A DNA stretch of 64,000 bases from Pigmentiphaga sp. NML030171 (GCF_002188635.1 NZ_NINX01000024.1:186001-250000); one strand, 5' to 3'. Shown: positions 1 through 8,697, numbered from the stretch's first letter. A program made the numbers and translations. The notes: a model not told the origin generated them from the sequence alone.

Positions 1-656
1 GACGCTACATCCGGTTGCTGGCGCAACCCAGCCCCGATGCGGAGATCCGCGACTTCCTGCAGGATCTGCGTGCCTGCACCGAAGGAGCGCTGAGCGGCTC
101 GGAAGACGAACAGTATTCCGAGACCAAATTTCTGCAGGTCAAAGCCATCATCGACCGCTTCCGGGGGCGCGAGGGACTGGCCGAGATCGACCGGCGCTGG
201 ATGCAGAAGGTGACCGACGTGCGCAACGGCTTCCTGTTTTCCGCCAGCGAGCGCTGGCGCGAGGACGATGCCGAGCACGAACACTACTCCGACTCCGGCG
301 GCAAATCCGGCGGGCAGAAGGAGAAGCTGGCCTATACCGTGCTGGCCGCCAGCCTGGCCTACCAGTTCGGCCTGGAATGGGGGGCGGTGCGCTCGCGCTC
401 GTTCCGTTTTGTCGTGATCGACGAAGCCTTCGGGCGCGGCTCGGATGAATCGGCCCAGTATGGGCTGGAACTGTTCCGCCAGCTCAACCTGCAACTGCTG
501 ATCATTACGCCGCTGCAAAAGATCCACATCATCGAGCCCTACGTGTCCAGCGTCGGCTTCGTGCACAACGAAGGCGGCCGCGAGTCGCGGCTGCGCAACC
601 TGAGCATTGAAGAGTATCGTGCGCAGAAGGCTGCTGCCACGGGAGCCGCCCCATGA
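1..656 (+). CDS. jetC: Wadjet defence protein JetC, C-terminal fragment
   Basis: C-terminal part of an SMC/SbcC-like ATPase; the reading frame is open from the window edge, so the real start lies upstream. An ABC signature (GGKSGGQKEK) is followed by a Walker B and D-loop stretch (VVIDEAFGRG), as in the head domain of SMC-type proteins. The end overlaps jetD by 4 bases (ATGA), indicating translational coupling. In Wadjet systems JetA, JetB and JetC form a condensin-like loop extruder that delivers closed circular plasmid DNA to the nuclease JetD. jetA and jetB would be expected just left of the window. The identification rests on the motifs and on the jetD neighbour. Confidence 0.85.
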   Translation, partial: RYIRLLAQPSPDAEIRDFLQDLRACTEGALSGSEDEQYSETKFLQVKAIIDRFRGREGLAEIDRRWMQKVTDVRNGFLFSASERWREDDAEHEHYSDSGGKSGGQKEKLAYTVLAASLAYQFGLEWGAVRSRSFRFVVIDEAFGRGSDESAQYGLELFRQLNLQLLIITPLQKIHIIEPYVSSVGFVHNEGGRESRLRNLSIEEYRAQKAAATGAAP

Positions 657-1858
657 CCTGGAGCCAGCCCACCGATCTGCGCACGCAGGTCGAACGGCTG
701 TGGCAGCGCGGCGAACTGCTGCGTACCGTGGTCGGCGGTGACACACTGAATTGGCCATTGCGGCTGTCGCTGAAGTCGCCGTCCGCCGCCGATCTCAGCA
801 ACCGTTTCGATGCCGTGCGCGGCTGGGTGCGGGAGATCAGCGCCATGCCGCGCGTGCGCATCGAATGGCGCGAGTGGATGCACCGGGTGCAGGGCCGGCA
901 GCGCCTGCCGGACACGCTGTGGATCGATACGTTGGACGATGCACTGGCGATGATCGGCAAGACCGGCGATGCCCGCCGGTTCCAGGCGCTCTGGCAGCAA
1001 ACTGCCGAAGCGCAACCCACACTGCTGGCATGGCTGCAAAGATCGCCGTTGCAGACTTTGGCGCTGGCCGAACACTGGCCACGCCTGCTGGCCGTGGTGG
1101 CCTGGGTGCAAGCCCATCCGCGCCCAGGCGTCTATCTTCGGCAGGTTGACGCGCCGGGCGTGGACAGCAAATTCATCGAAGCCCATCGCGGTACGCTGGC
1201 TCAGTGGCTGGATCTGGCTTTGCCGACGGAAGCCATCGACCACGCTGCTACCGGGATGGCCGGGTTTGCCCGTCGCTACGGTTTTCTGGAGAAGCCCGTT
1301 CGCATCCGCCTGCGCTTGCTCGATCCGCAACTGCCCCAGCTTCCCGGCTGCACCGGACTGACCGACATCACCCTGGATGAGGATAGCTTCGCCACGCTCA
1401 CCTTGCCTGCGCAGCGTGTGTTCATCACCGAAAACGAGGTGAACTTCCTAGCGTTCCCACCGGTCTCCAGTGCCATCGTCGTGTTCGGTGCCGGCTATGG
1501 CTGGGGAGCGCTCGCCCGAGCCAACTGGCTGCATCGCGCCTCTCTGCACTACTGGGGAGACATCGATACCCATGGCTTTGCCATTCTGGACAGCCTGCGC
1601 AAGTATTTCCCGCTAGCCGCTTCGTTCCTCATGGACCGCTCCACCCTGATGGCCCACGCACTTCAATGGGGTGACGAGCCCCTCGACAAACGCCATACGT
1701 TGCCCTTGTCCCGACTGGTCGATGAGGAGGCCGCTCTCTACGACGACTTGCGTCATGACCGAATCCGGCCACAGCTGCGGCTGGAACAGGAACGCATCAG
1801 CTATCGCTGGCTATGCGCGGCGTTGGCGACAACAGTCCAGGACGATTCTCGGCCGTAG
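653..1858 (+). CDS. jetD: Wadjet defence nuclease subunit JetD (DUF3322/DUF2220)
   Basis: 401-residue protein that matches JetD in length and architecture: an N-terminal DUF3322-like arm and a C-terminal Toprim-like DUF2220 domain. The acidic residues expected for topoisomerase VI-type metal binding are visible: ITENEVN near residue 258 and GDIDTHG near 302. JetD cleaves plasmid DNA after extrusion by JetABC. The ATG overlaps the jetC stop, and the gene appears full length. It runs convergently into the hipA-like gene 22 bases downstream. Its place at the outer end of an ICE, before the alpA-parA block, fits a defence-cargo slot. Confidence 0.88.
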   Translation: MTWSQPTDLRTQVERLWQRGELLRTVVGGDTLNWPLRLSLKSPSAADLSNRFDAVRGWVREISAMPRVRIEWREWMHRVQGRQRLPDTLWIDTLDDALAMIGKTGDARRFQALWQQTAEAQPTLLAWLQRSPLQTLALAEHWPRLLAVVAWVQAHPRPGVYLRQVDAPGVDSKFIEAHRGTLAQWLDLALPTEAIDHAATGMAGFARRYGFLEKPVRIRLRLLDPQLPQLPGCTGLTDITLDEDSFATLTLPAQRVFITENEVNFLAFPPVSSAIVVFGAGYGWGALARANWLHRASLHYWGDIDTHGFAILDSLRKYFPLAASFLMDRSTLMAHALQWGDEPLDKRHTLPLSRLVDEEAALYDDLRHDRIRPQLRLEQERISYRWLCAALATTVQDDSRP

Positions 1859-1879
1859 CGGTATGTCCTGCCGATGTCG

Positions 1880-3124
1880 TCAGGGCGTGGTCGATTCGAC
1901 GAACGCCGGCTCGAAATCCAGCAGGTCGGTACCGCGCATGCCCAATCCCCGGGCCACTGCACGCCAGCCCGCCACGGCCTGGGCCACTTCGTTCCAGATC
2001 GCCTGCGCTTGCGCAGCATCCAGCCTGAAATACGACGCGGCGGCCATCAGCATGTCACGGCTGTCGATGACGCCGGTGTCCTCGGTCAGCCAGGTCTTGC
2101 TCTCGCGACGGTCGCCCGGCATCGGGTTCAGGTCGAAGGCCGGCGACAGGCGCCAGCCGCGCCGGCGCGCGTCGTAGAGGAAGCCGGTGTTGCGCAGGTG
2201 GTCGTCGGTATTGCAGATCAGGAAATTGAGGACCAGCCGCCGCCACAGCTCATGGATGTCGGCGATCGGATCGGCGCCCGACTGAAGCAGCACATCCACC
2301 AGTTCGGTGTAGGCATGCGTCGCATCGCGGCCATCGGACTGGAGCATCGTCGCGGCCGACACGTAGGGGATGCGAGCGCCGTCGTCGGTGCGGTCGAAAC
2401 GCCGGATGACGGCGACCGCCGTGCCGCCGATCATTTCCACGCGGGCCGGCGCCGCGCGGATGCCGGCCCTGGCCGCCAGTTGCATGGCCAGCACTTCGCC
2501 CCGGATCACGTCGCGCCGGTCCGCCTGGCTGGGAAACTTGCCGACCGCCAGGCGTCCGTCAGCGTCCCGCACCGTGGACTTCGGCCGGGCACCACCCAGC
2601 GACGTGCCTTGCCCCAGCAGGTAGCGCAGGTCCTGCGCACTTTCCGTTCCGTCTTCCAGGGCGCGGGCCGCGTGGAGCACCTTCTCCAGTTCCACCAGTG
2701 GCGGTACGTGCCGGTTCGCTCCTCCGGCGCGCAGGTAGGCGCCAGAGTGCGGATCGAACAGGCGCAGCGCGCCGATGCGCGCCTCGTCGTCCACCCACAT
2801 CACGAAGTCCACCGGGTCCAATGCAGGCGTGTCGCGGTCCTCCTGCCGCAGCTTCGCATGGGCGCGCCGGATCACGCGCTCGCCCCAGGCGTCGGGCGCG
2901 GTGTCCTCCAGCGCGAGGAAGAACACCTGCCGGGGATGTTGCACGCCGGCCACCGGCTGGAGGTCGGGCGACAGCGTGAAGAACCGGGCATCCCGCAGCC
3001 AGCCTTCGTCATAGCTGAACGCGCTGCGCCGGCCGCTGCCAAGATGCAGGCGCCCCACGACCAAGCCGCTCGCCCCCAGGTGGACTTCGAGGTCCGGACG
3101 TCGTGCGGGCCGAGGCGTTGCCAT
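1880..3124 (-). CDS. hipA: HipA-family serine/threonine kinase (type II toxin)
   Basis: 414-residue HipA-like protein. The kinase features are visible: a glycine-rich loop (GQGTSLGGARPK), a catalytic loop NTDDHLRN near residues 304-311 and a metal-binding segment SPAFDLNPMPG near 328-338. HipA kinases phosphorylate aminoacyl-tRNA synthetases or related targets and cause growth arrest unless bound by the HipB partner. Its ATG overlaps the stop of the upstream antitoxin gene by one base (TGATG), so the two are co-translated. No truncation is visible. The target is unknown; longer HipA proteins act on GltX in E. coli, but that cannot be assumed here. Confidence 0.88.
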   Translation of the reverse strand: MATPRPARRPDLEVHLGASGLVVGRLHLGSGRRSAFSYDEGWLRDARFFTLSPDLQPVAGVQHPRQVFFLALEDTAPDAWGERVIRRAHAKLRQEDRDTPALDPVDFVMWVDDEARIGALRLFDPHSGAYLRAGGANRHVPPLVELEKVLHAARALEDGTESAQDLRYLLGQGTSLGGARPKSTVRDADGRLAVGKFPSQADRRDVIRGEVLAMQLAARAGIRAAPARVEMIGGTAVAVIRRFDRTDDGARIPYVSAATMLQSDGRDATHAYTELVDVLLQSGADPIADIHELWRRLVLNFLICNTDDHLRNTGFLYDARRRGWRLSPAFDLNPMPGDRRESKTWLTEDTGVIDSRDMLMAAASYFRLDAAQAQAIWNEVAQAVAGWRAVARGLGMRGTDLLDFEPAFVESTTP

Positions 3125-3534
3125 CAGAAGCCCTCCAGGTCATCGGCAGGCGCGGGCGCATCGCCCTTGTCGACGACGGGCGCTGCCTGCCGCTTCCTGC
3201 CGGCAGAGGTGCGTACCCGCTGCGGCAACTGCGCCCGCACCAGTTCCATGCCGAGCGCATCGTTCTCCAGGGTCATCGCCTGGGCCAGGTCATCGAGCCG
3301 GCCCAGCACGTGCAGCGCGCGCAGGAAGGTGTGCAGCGCGGTGCCGGGATAGCCATCTTCCATGCGCCGGACGGTGCTCAGGGACGTGCCGATGCGCTGA
3401 GCAAGGTCTTCCTGGCTGAGGCGGCGCATGCGCCGCGCCGCCGAGATGTCCTGCCCCAGGCGGCGCAGCGCGCGCGCGACAGGCTGCGGCATCGCCACCT
3501 GCGCACCGGAGCGCTTTTGCTCGGAAGAAGACAT
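3124..3534 (-). CDS. hipB: HipB-like antitoxin, XRE helix-turn-helix regulator
   Basis: 136-residue DNA-binding protein with an XRE helix-turn-helix at about residues 25-75 (SQEDLAQRIGTSLSTVRRMEDG) and an extended basic, proline-rich C-terminal tail. It lies directly upstream of the hipA-like kinase with a one-base overlap, the usual HipB-HipA order. It probably neutralises the kinase and represses its own promoter through the palindromes at 3545-3590. It is longer than E. coli HipB (88 residues); the extra C-terminus may contact the kinase. Confidence 0.85.
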   Translation of the reverse strand: MSSSEQKRSGAQVAMPQPVARALRRLGQDISAARRMRRLSQEDLAQRIGTSLSTVRRMEDGYPGTALHTFLRALHVLGRLDDLAQAMTLENDALGMELVRAQLPQRVRTSAGRKRQAAPVVDKGDAPAPADDLEGF

Positions 3535-3544
3535 CTTTTAGGGC

Positions 3545-3590
3545 CTCAAATATGAAGTTATTTTCGAAATAAGCATTCATATTTGAATGC
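3545..3590 (-). promoter_or_regulatory. hipBA promoter with three inverted repeats (candidate HipB operators)
   Basis: Just upstream of the hipB start are two perfect inverted repeats: TTATTT-TCG-AAATAA (3558-3572) and GCATTCA-TATT-TGAATGC (3573-3590). TCAAATATGA (3545-3554) is also the inverse of TCATATTTGA (3577-3586). The stretch is AT-rich compared with its surroundings. Position and symmetry fit autoregulatory binding sites; binding is inferred. Confidence 0.6.
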
Positions 3591-4238
3591 AAAAATGGGG
3601 GTCAGTCAACCCAGTCCATGTCTGCCCTTGCAGTTCTGGTGACCGCGCTGCGCCATTGCCAGCCGTCCTGTTCGTGAGAGGTATCACCGGGCTGCCAACT
3701 CCCGATGAAATCCGGCAGGTGATCTCACCTCGTCACCGCTCGATTGTTCGCAGGAGCCACCAAACGGCTCCTACGCACGTGAGAGAAACGGGGCGTCATG
3801 CTTTGTCGATCTGGGGGAAGACCCCTCGCGTCTTGCCCCAAATCTCGCCGCACCCCGTCGAGGCGGCATCGCCACACCTGTTTCCGCCTGCACTGCGTCT
3901 GCTGATAGACCGTCGCTGTCTTGCACGCCGGTATCGCCCTGGCTCGAACGCGAGAAGACCGAATCCGTCTTTCGCCGCGATGGCGTCTGTAGCAAAACCT
4001 CGTTATCGAGCCATCCTGCCATGTGCAGTCAACCGCTTGAAGCATACCGCCACGCAGAGGCTCGGTGCTGGTGGACAAGCGCCATATCGACAGGCGGCTG
4101 CTCTGGTGAACATCCGTCATCCTGGCCTTTCCCACAAGCCAAGCCGCCACCGTCTCGCGCCGTGAAGGCGCGTCCCGGCAGCGATTCCAATCAACGAGAG
4201 GAAACAGATGTCCTGAATCCTGTTACCAGGGAGCAGCC
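3591..4238. other. 650-base stretch without a convincing gene
   Basis: No frame here has convincing codon use or recognisable similarity. A hairpin with 10-base arms (GGGGGAAGAC / GTCTTGCCCC, one mismatch) lies at 3813-3839. A GC-rich hairpin (CGCGCC-GTGAA-GGCGCG) lies near 4156-4172, about 70 bases before the next gene. The stretch separates the Wadjet/HipBA cargo from the ICE control block. It probably holds the promoter and leader of the latter. Confidence 0.5.
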
Positions 4239-4997
4239 ATGCGAAAGCCTTCATCCGGCCCCCAAGCCAAGGTCTTCTACCGTCCGATCGAGGCAGCCAT
4301 CCAGTGGGCGGGGCTGTCGCGTTTCGAACGCCGCATCCTCGATGTCGCCAAGGGGATGAACCGCTTGCCCGAGCACCCCGAACTGGCGCGCTGGCCACAG
4401 CTTCGCCTGAACGCGGAACGGATCTACGACGCACTGGTGCATCTCGACCTTCCCTACGGCAAGGATGGCCTCACGAGCAACGATCCCGCCTTGCTCGATG
4501 ACCCTGGCCTCACGATCCGCCACGTCGATCTGAAGGCATGGATGATCCGTTTCTATCCCGACCAGCGACCGGCCTTCCTGTTCGATGCCTTCGAGCGTCA
4601 CCTGCACCCGGCCGTCAGTGTCGATGCGGTGCAGGCACTGGTCATGGATCGCGAGGCGTTGAAGCTCCAGCTTGCCGACAGGGTGCAAGCCTGGGATGCG
4701 CTCTATGCCCAGTTCCAGGCGCTCAGCCAGGAGCACCAGGCGCGCACGGAGCGCGAGAAGCGTTCCGGGGTGCCGGGCGCCCGCAGTGAGTCCACCTACC
4801 TGAACATCGTTGGCGGTCTTCTGACCCTGCTGCTGGGCAAGTCGCCCAATGGCGTTCCCTATTCGTCCTTCGAGACGCTGGAATCGGTCATCAGTGCGCT
4901 GGTTGCCCATTACGGCGACAAGTCCGGGATCAGCGAGCGAACGCTGTGGGCGAAGTTTTCGGCAGCCAGGCGTCATCTCGCCACCCAGGACCGCTGA
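4239..4997 (+). CDS. ICE-associated protein of unknown function upstream of alpA
   Basis: 252-residue soluble, mostly helical protein; I do not recognise a family. It starts with MRKPSSGPQAK and has a mid-protein helical stretch with heptad character (residues about 145-185, LADRVQAWDALYAQF). It ends in a conserved-looking block (GLLTLLLGKSPNGVPYSSFET). It lies 110 bases upstream of alpA on the same strand and may belong to that transcription unit. Proteins like this are typically found at this end of PAGI-2/ICEclc-type elements without an assigned role. The codon use and uninterrupted frame support a real gene. Confidence 0.75.
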   Translation: MRKPSSGPQAKVFYRPIEAAIQWAGLSRFERRILDVAKGMNRLPEHPELARWPQLRLNAERIYDALVHLDLPYGKDGLTSNDPALLDDPGLTIRHVDLKAWMIRFYPDQRPAFLFDAFERHLHPAVSVDAVQALVMDREALKLQLADRVQAWDALYAQFQALSQEHQARTEREKRSGVPGARSESTYLNIVGGLLTLLLGKSPNGVPYSSFETLESVISALVAHYGDKSGISERTLWAKFSAARRHLATQDR

Positions 4998-5107
4998 CTG
5001 CAAGTGCAGACGCCGAGCCTGCACTTGCGGTGACTGCGCGGGAACCGCGCTATCGAATACGGGGCACGTCCATCACCGCCGCTACACAGCGCCAAGGAGT
5101 GCCCCTC

Positions 5108-5326
5108 GTGACTGCCCAGACCATCGCCACCGCGACGCCGAACGAACACCGCATCCTGCGCCGCGCGGAAGTCGAGGCCAAGACCGGCTTCAAGCGCGCC
5201 CACATTTACAACCTGATCAAGGAGGGCAAGTTTCCCAAGCCCCTGCGCCTCGGGGTACGCGCCATCGGCTGGGATTCGGTGGAGATCGATCAGTGGATCA
5301 CCGATCGACTCAGGGAACGGGCGTGA
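5108..5326 (+). CDS. alpA: AlpA-family DNA-binding regulator
   Basis: 72-residue MerR-superfamily winged-helix protein: ILRRAEVEAKTGFKRAHIYNLIKEGKFPKP, then a WDSVEIDQWI tail, the AlpA/phage P4 Vis pattern. I place the start at GTG 5108 because AAGGAG lies about 9 bases upstream. The longer open frame, back to 4946, overlaps the previous gene and lacks family similarity. In ICEclc-type elements alpA heads the alpA-parA-shi-parB-bisDC operon. It probably works as a transcription regulator of element activation. Confidence 0.82.
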   Translation: MTAQTIATATPNEHRILRRAEVEAKTGFKRAHIYNLIKEGKFPKPLRLGVRAIGWDSVEIDQWITDRLRERA

Positions 5327-5367
5327 GCCCGCGCTCCGTCGGAATCCCTTCCACGAGGAGTCGCGCC

Positions 5368-6234
5368 ATGCAGGTGGTATCCATCATTTCGACCAAGGGT
5401 GGCGTCGGCAAGACGACCACCGCGGCGAACCTGGGCGGCTTCATCGCCGATGCAGGGCTGCGCGTGCTGCTGCTGGACCTGGACGTACAGCCCACCTTGT
5501 CGAGCTACTTCACGCTCGGCACGCATGCGCCTGCCGGTATCTACGAGATGCTGGCCTTCAACGAGCAGCGTATCGAGCAATTGGCTTCGCAGACCGCTGT
5601 GGCAGGTCTCGACCTGGTGGTGTCGAACGACCACCGCGGCGAACTGAACACACTGCTGCTGCATGCACCCGACGGGCGCCTGCGCCTGCGTCACCTGCTT
5701 CCCTCGCTGGCGTCGCACTACGACCTGCTGCTGATCGATACCCAGGGAGCGCGCAGTGTGCTGCTGGAGATGGCGGTACTGGCCTCCAGCCTGGCGCTGT
5801 CGCCGGTGACACCGGAAATCCTGGCGGCGCGTGAGCTGAGGCGCGGCACGCTGCAACTGATCGAGGACATCGCTCCGTATCGGCACCTCGGCATCGAGCC
5901 ACCGCCGCTGCGCTTGCTCATCAACCGCGTGCATCCGGTTTCGTCGAACGCCCGACTGATCCAGCAGGCCCTGCGACAAGTGTTCCAGGCGCACGCTGGC
6001 ATACAGGTCCTGAACACCGACATCCCGGCCATCGAAGCCTACCCACGTGCCGCAACACGAGGACTGCCGGTGCATCGCGTCGAGTACCGGCAACCAGTGG
6101 GCCGTACTGCGCCTGCGGCGTTGGAGACGATGCGTGCGCTGGCTGGCGAGTTGTTCCCGGCATGGCGGGAGCGCTTCGCGTGCGTTACCGGCAGAGGCCG
6201 CGCAGGGGGAACCAGTCATGCCGAACGCGCATGA
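5368..6234 (+). CDS. parA: ParA-family partition ATPase of the ICE
   Basis: 288-residue ParA/Soj-type ATPase. A deviant Walker A (STKGGVGKTTTAAN) lies at residues 8-21, followed by LLLDLDVQPTLS (A'-like motif) and LLLIDTQGA (Walker B). The start is the ATG after ACGAGGAG. It lies 41 bases after alpA and overlaps the next small gene by 17 bases, consistent with an operon. The role is partition or maintenance of the excised, replicating element together with the ParB-family protein downstream. Confidence 0.9.
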   Translation: MQVVSIISTKGGVGKTTTAANLGGFIADAGLRVLLLDLDVQPTLSSYFTLGTHAPAGIYEMLAFNEQRIEQLASQTAVAGLDLVVSNDHRGELNTLLLHAPDGRLRLRHLLPSLASHYDLLLIDTQGARSVLLEMAVLASSLALSPVTPEILAARELRRGTLQLIEDIAPYRHLGIEPPPLRLLINRVHPVSSNARLIQQALRQVFQAHAGIQVLNTDIPAIEAYPRAATRGLPVHRVEYRQPVGRTAPAALETMRALAGELFPAWRERFACVTGRGRAGGTSHAERA

Positions 6235-6466
6235 ACTGGCCCGCGGCCATGCGCGGCTGCGCGCGCTGATCGAGTTCGCGCTGGGCGAAGGCTGGCACGT
6301 GAAACGCACGCGCGGCGGGCACCTGATGTTCACCAAGCCCGGCTGCGCCGCGATCTACACCAGTTCGACTGCGAGCGATCACCGTGCCAGCCGCAACGCA
6401 CGCGCGCAGCTTCGCCGCGCCGATCGACAGGCACCGGCGGCATCTCGGGAGAGCAGCGATGGCTGA
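6218..6466 (+). CDS. small HicA-like protein between parA and parB
   Basis: 82-residue basic protein whose core (LIEFALGEGWHVKRTRGGHLMFTKPG, broken here as EGWHVKRTRGGHL and MFTKPG) resembles HicA mRNA interferases. Those have a dsRNA-binding-like fold with a G-x-H active-site strand; the His in GGHLMF would be the catalytic residue. No HicB antitoxin gene is adjacent. The start overlaps parA by 17 bases and the end overlaps parB by 8, so it is translationally embedded in the partition operon. It sits where I recall the short gene shi in ICEclc; that name is from memory. It may be a regulatory RNA-binding protein rather than a toxin. Confidence 0.75.
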   Translation: MPNAHELARGHARLRALIEFALGEGWHVKRTRGGHLMFTKPGCAAIYTSSTASDHRASRNARAQLRRADRQAPAASRESSDG

Positions 6467-8117
6467 GCCGACGCCGCAGGACATGGCCGTCAAGCTGCTG
6501 GCCAAGGGCTTCGAACGCAGCGGTCCTTCGGCCGCAGTCTTGACCGACCCCATTGCCGACACACCGATGGTGGTGACGCTGGACGAGTTGCGCCCCTATG
6601 AACATGACCCACGCGTGACGCGCAACCCGGCCTACGAGGAAATCAAGACCTCGATCCGCGAGCGCGGGCTGGATGCACCGCCCGCAATCACGCGCCGGCC
6701 GGGCGAGGCGCACTACATCATCAGGAACGGTGGCAATACGCGGCTGGCGATCCTGCGCGAACTGTGGAGCGAAACCAGGGAAGACCGCTTCTTCCGGATC
6801 GCGTGCCTGTTCCGCCCGTGGCCGGCGCGCGGCGAAATCGTGGCGCTGACCGGGCATCTGGCCGAGAACGAGCTGCGTGGCGGGCTGACCTTCATCGAGC
6901 GGGCGTTGGCCATCGAGAAGGCGCGCGAGTTCTACGAGCAGGAAAGCGGCCAGGCGCTGTCACAGAGCGAACTCGCGCGGCGGCTGACGGCCGACGGCTA
7001 TCCGGTGCCGCAGTCACACATCAGCCGCATGAACGATGCGGTGCGCTACCTGCTGCCGGCGATACCGAACCTGCTCTACGGCGGCCTGGGACGACATCAG
7101 GTGGAACGGATCGCGGTACTGCGCAAGGCGTGCGAGCGCACCTGGGAGCGGCGTGCGCTGGGCCGCACGGTGGCCGTGGACTTCGCCACGCTGTTTCAGG
7201 ATGTGCTGACGGGGTTCGACACGCAGCCGGATGACTTCTCGCCGCAGCGGGTGCAGGACGAACTGGCGGGCCAGATGGCCGAACTGCTGGAGGCGGACTA
7301 CGACACGCTAGCGCTGGAGATCGACGACAGCGAAAGCCGCCAGCGTGCGCTGACCAGCGATCCGGCGGCGCTGACGCCTCCGGCAGCGCCTGTCGTGCCT
7401 GCTGCTACTTCCGCACCGGTCTCCGAGCCTCAGCAGCCACCCGGGTCGTCCGTACCGCGCGACACCACGCCAGTCGCGCCTTCAGCGCCAGCAGCGACAC
7501 CGCCTGCATCGTCCGAAGCGCTGGAGGACCAGCACGGACCACGCGACGATCGCCTGCAAGGGCACATCGTGACACCGGCGCCGACCACCGAGCGCCTGCA
7601 ATCCATCCAACGGATGGTCGCGGATCAGCTCGGAGACAATTTGCCCGACTTCGAGACCGACGCGCTGCGTGCGATCCCCGTGCAGGCCGGGGGGCTCTTT
7701 CCCATCTCGGACGTCTGGTACATCGAGCCGGGGCTGGACGTGCCGGATCGCCTGCGCGTGCACATTGCGCAGTTCGCGCGCGAGATCGCCGAGGAAGCGG
7801 CCGTCGCCGACCACATCGAGGCCAGCATCGGTGGCATCGGCTTCGTCTGCGCGGCGCCGGCCGTGGGCCACGCGAAGGCGCTGCCAGCATTCGCAAGGGC
7901 GGTGCTGACCCTGCTGGATGCGCTGAGTTCGGCGCCACCCACCGCGAACGGCTTGGACCGTGCACTGCTGGCCGACGAGTTGGCGGCGCTGCTGCATGGC
8001 CACGGCGGCTCGGCCACACGCCTGAGCGATGCTGCGCTGGTGAAGCTGTTCCGCCTGCTGCGCCTGGCGCGCCGGCTGCTGGATCTGGAAGCCGGCGTAG
8101 CGAGCCAGGATTCCTGA
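6459..8117 (+). CDS. parB: ParB-family partition protein, PFGI-1 ICE class
   Basis: 552-residue protein. A ParB/Sulfiredoxin-like nuclease domain covers about residues 38-120 (LRPYEHDPRVTRN, then IIRNGGNTRLAIL, the ParB box). A helix-turn-helix follows near 160-200 (SQSELARRLTADGYPVPQSHISR). After a long Pro/Ala-rich linker comes a conserved C-terminal domain. Length and architecture match the large ParB proteins of PFGI-1-class ICEs. The ATG overlaps the previous stop (ATGGCTGA). It should bind centromere-like sites and partner with ParA. Confidence 0.9.
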   Translation: MAEPTPQDMAVKLLAKGFERSGPSAAVLTDPIADTPMVVTLDELRPYEHDPRVTRNPAYEEIKTSIRERGLDAPPAITRRPGEAHYIIRNGGNTRLAILRELWSETREDRFFRIACLFRPWPARGEIVALTGHLAENELRGGLTFIERALAIEKAREFYEQESGQALSQSELARRLTADGYPVPQSHISRMNDAVRYLLPAIPNLLYGGLGRHQVERIAVLRKACERTWERRALGRTVAVDFATLFQDVLTGFDTQPDDFSPQRVQDELAGQMAELLEADYDTLALEIDDSESRQRALTSDPAALTPPAAPVVPAATSAPVSEPQQPPGSSVPRDTTPVAPSAPAATPPASSEALEDQHGPRDDRLQGHIVTPAPTTERLQSIQRMVADQLGDNLPDFETDALRAIPVQAGGLFPISDVWYIEPGLDVPDRLRVHIAQFAREIAEEAAVADHIEASIGGIGFVCAAPAVGHAKALPAFARAVLTLLDALSSAPPTANGLDRALLADELAALLHGHGGSATRLSDAALVKLFRLLRLARRLLDLEAGVASQDS

Positions 8118-8134
8118 GCGCAGGAGGCTCCCGC

Positions 8135-8695
8135 ATGTCGGCACCGCACCCACTCAACCAGGCCGTGATCGCCCAGGCCCTGCATGACCTGCGCAACGGC
8201 CAGTTGCGCCGCTGCAAGGCCATGGGCTTCGGCGAGGAGGAACTGGACGCGCTGAAGCACCCCGAACTCGTGAGCATGCTGGTGAATGCCACGGTGTCGT
8301 GGTGTTCGGTGTCGGTGAACCGGGAAGTGTTGAAGCGGCTGCTGAGCCAGGTGCACGACGTGGAGCGGGAGATCGCTACGGTGGACCGCATGCTGCGCCT
8401 GGGGGCGAGCACGGAGATGGTCAGCAAGTTCTACGGCCTCACGCATCAGGAAGTGGCGCTGCGCCGCGACATCCTCGGGCTGCCCAAGCGCAAGGGCCGG
8501 CATCCGGTGCTCGACGAGGCGCAGGACGTAGCTTTGTGGGAACGCTGGAAGGCCGGCATCACGGAGCGACACATCGCACTGAACGACGACATGGCGATGC
8601 TGGCGCTGACCATGGACTTGGCCGAGGCCATGAGCCTGCCGATGTCGGTGATCTGGTCGGCGATACGGAACTGGGTCGACCAGGGGCTGGTGTAG
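8135..8695 (+). CDS. DUF2857 protein, BisD-like positional homologue
   Basis: 186-residue helical protein of the DUF2857 family, always found between parB and the STY4528 gene in these ICEs. The block MLRLGASTEMVSKFYGLTHQ looks like the helix-turn-helix region of FlhC-type activators. In ICEclc, as I recall, the gene in this position (orf97571) was named bisD. Its product forms the master activator complex BisDC together with the next gene's product. The role here is inferred from position. AGGAGG lies 6-11 bases before the ATG. Confidence 0.8.
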   Translation: MSAPHPLNQAVIAQALHDLRNGQLRRCKAMGFGEEELDALKHPELVSMLVNATVSWCSVSVNREVLKRLLSQVHDVEREIATVDRMLRLGASTEMVSKFYGLTHQEVALRRDILGLPKRKGRHPVLDEAQDVALWERWKAGITERHIALNDDMAMLALTMDLAEAMSLPMSVIWSAIRNWVDQGLV

Positions 8696-8697
8696 CC

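Noticed and set aside
3587-4165. Overlapping frames of 140-190 codons on both strands
   Set aside because: They have no consistent codon bias, no ribosome site and no recognisable motif, and both strands are equally open.
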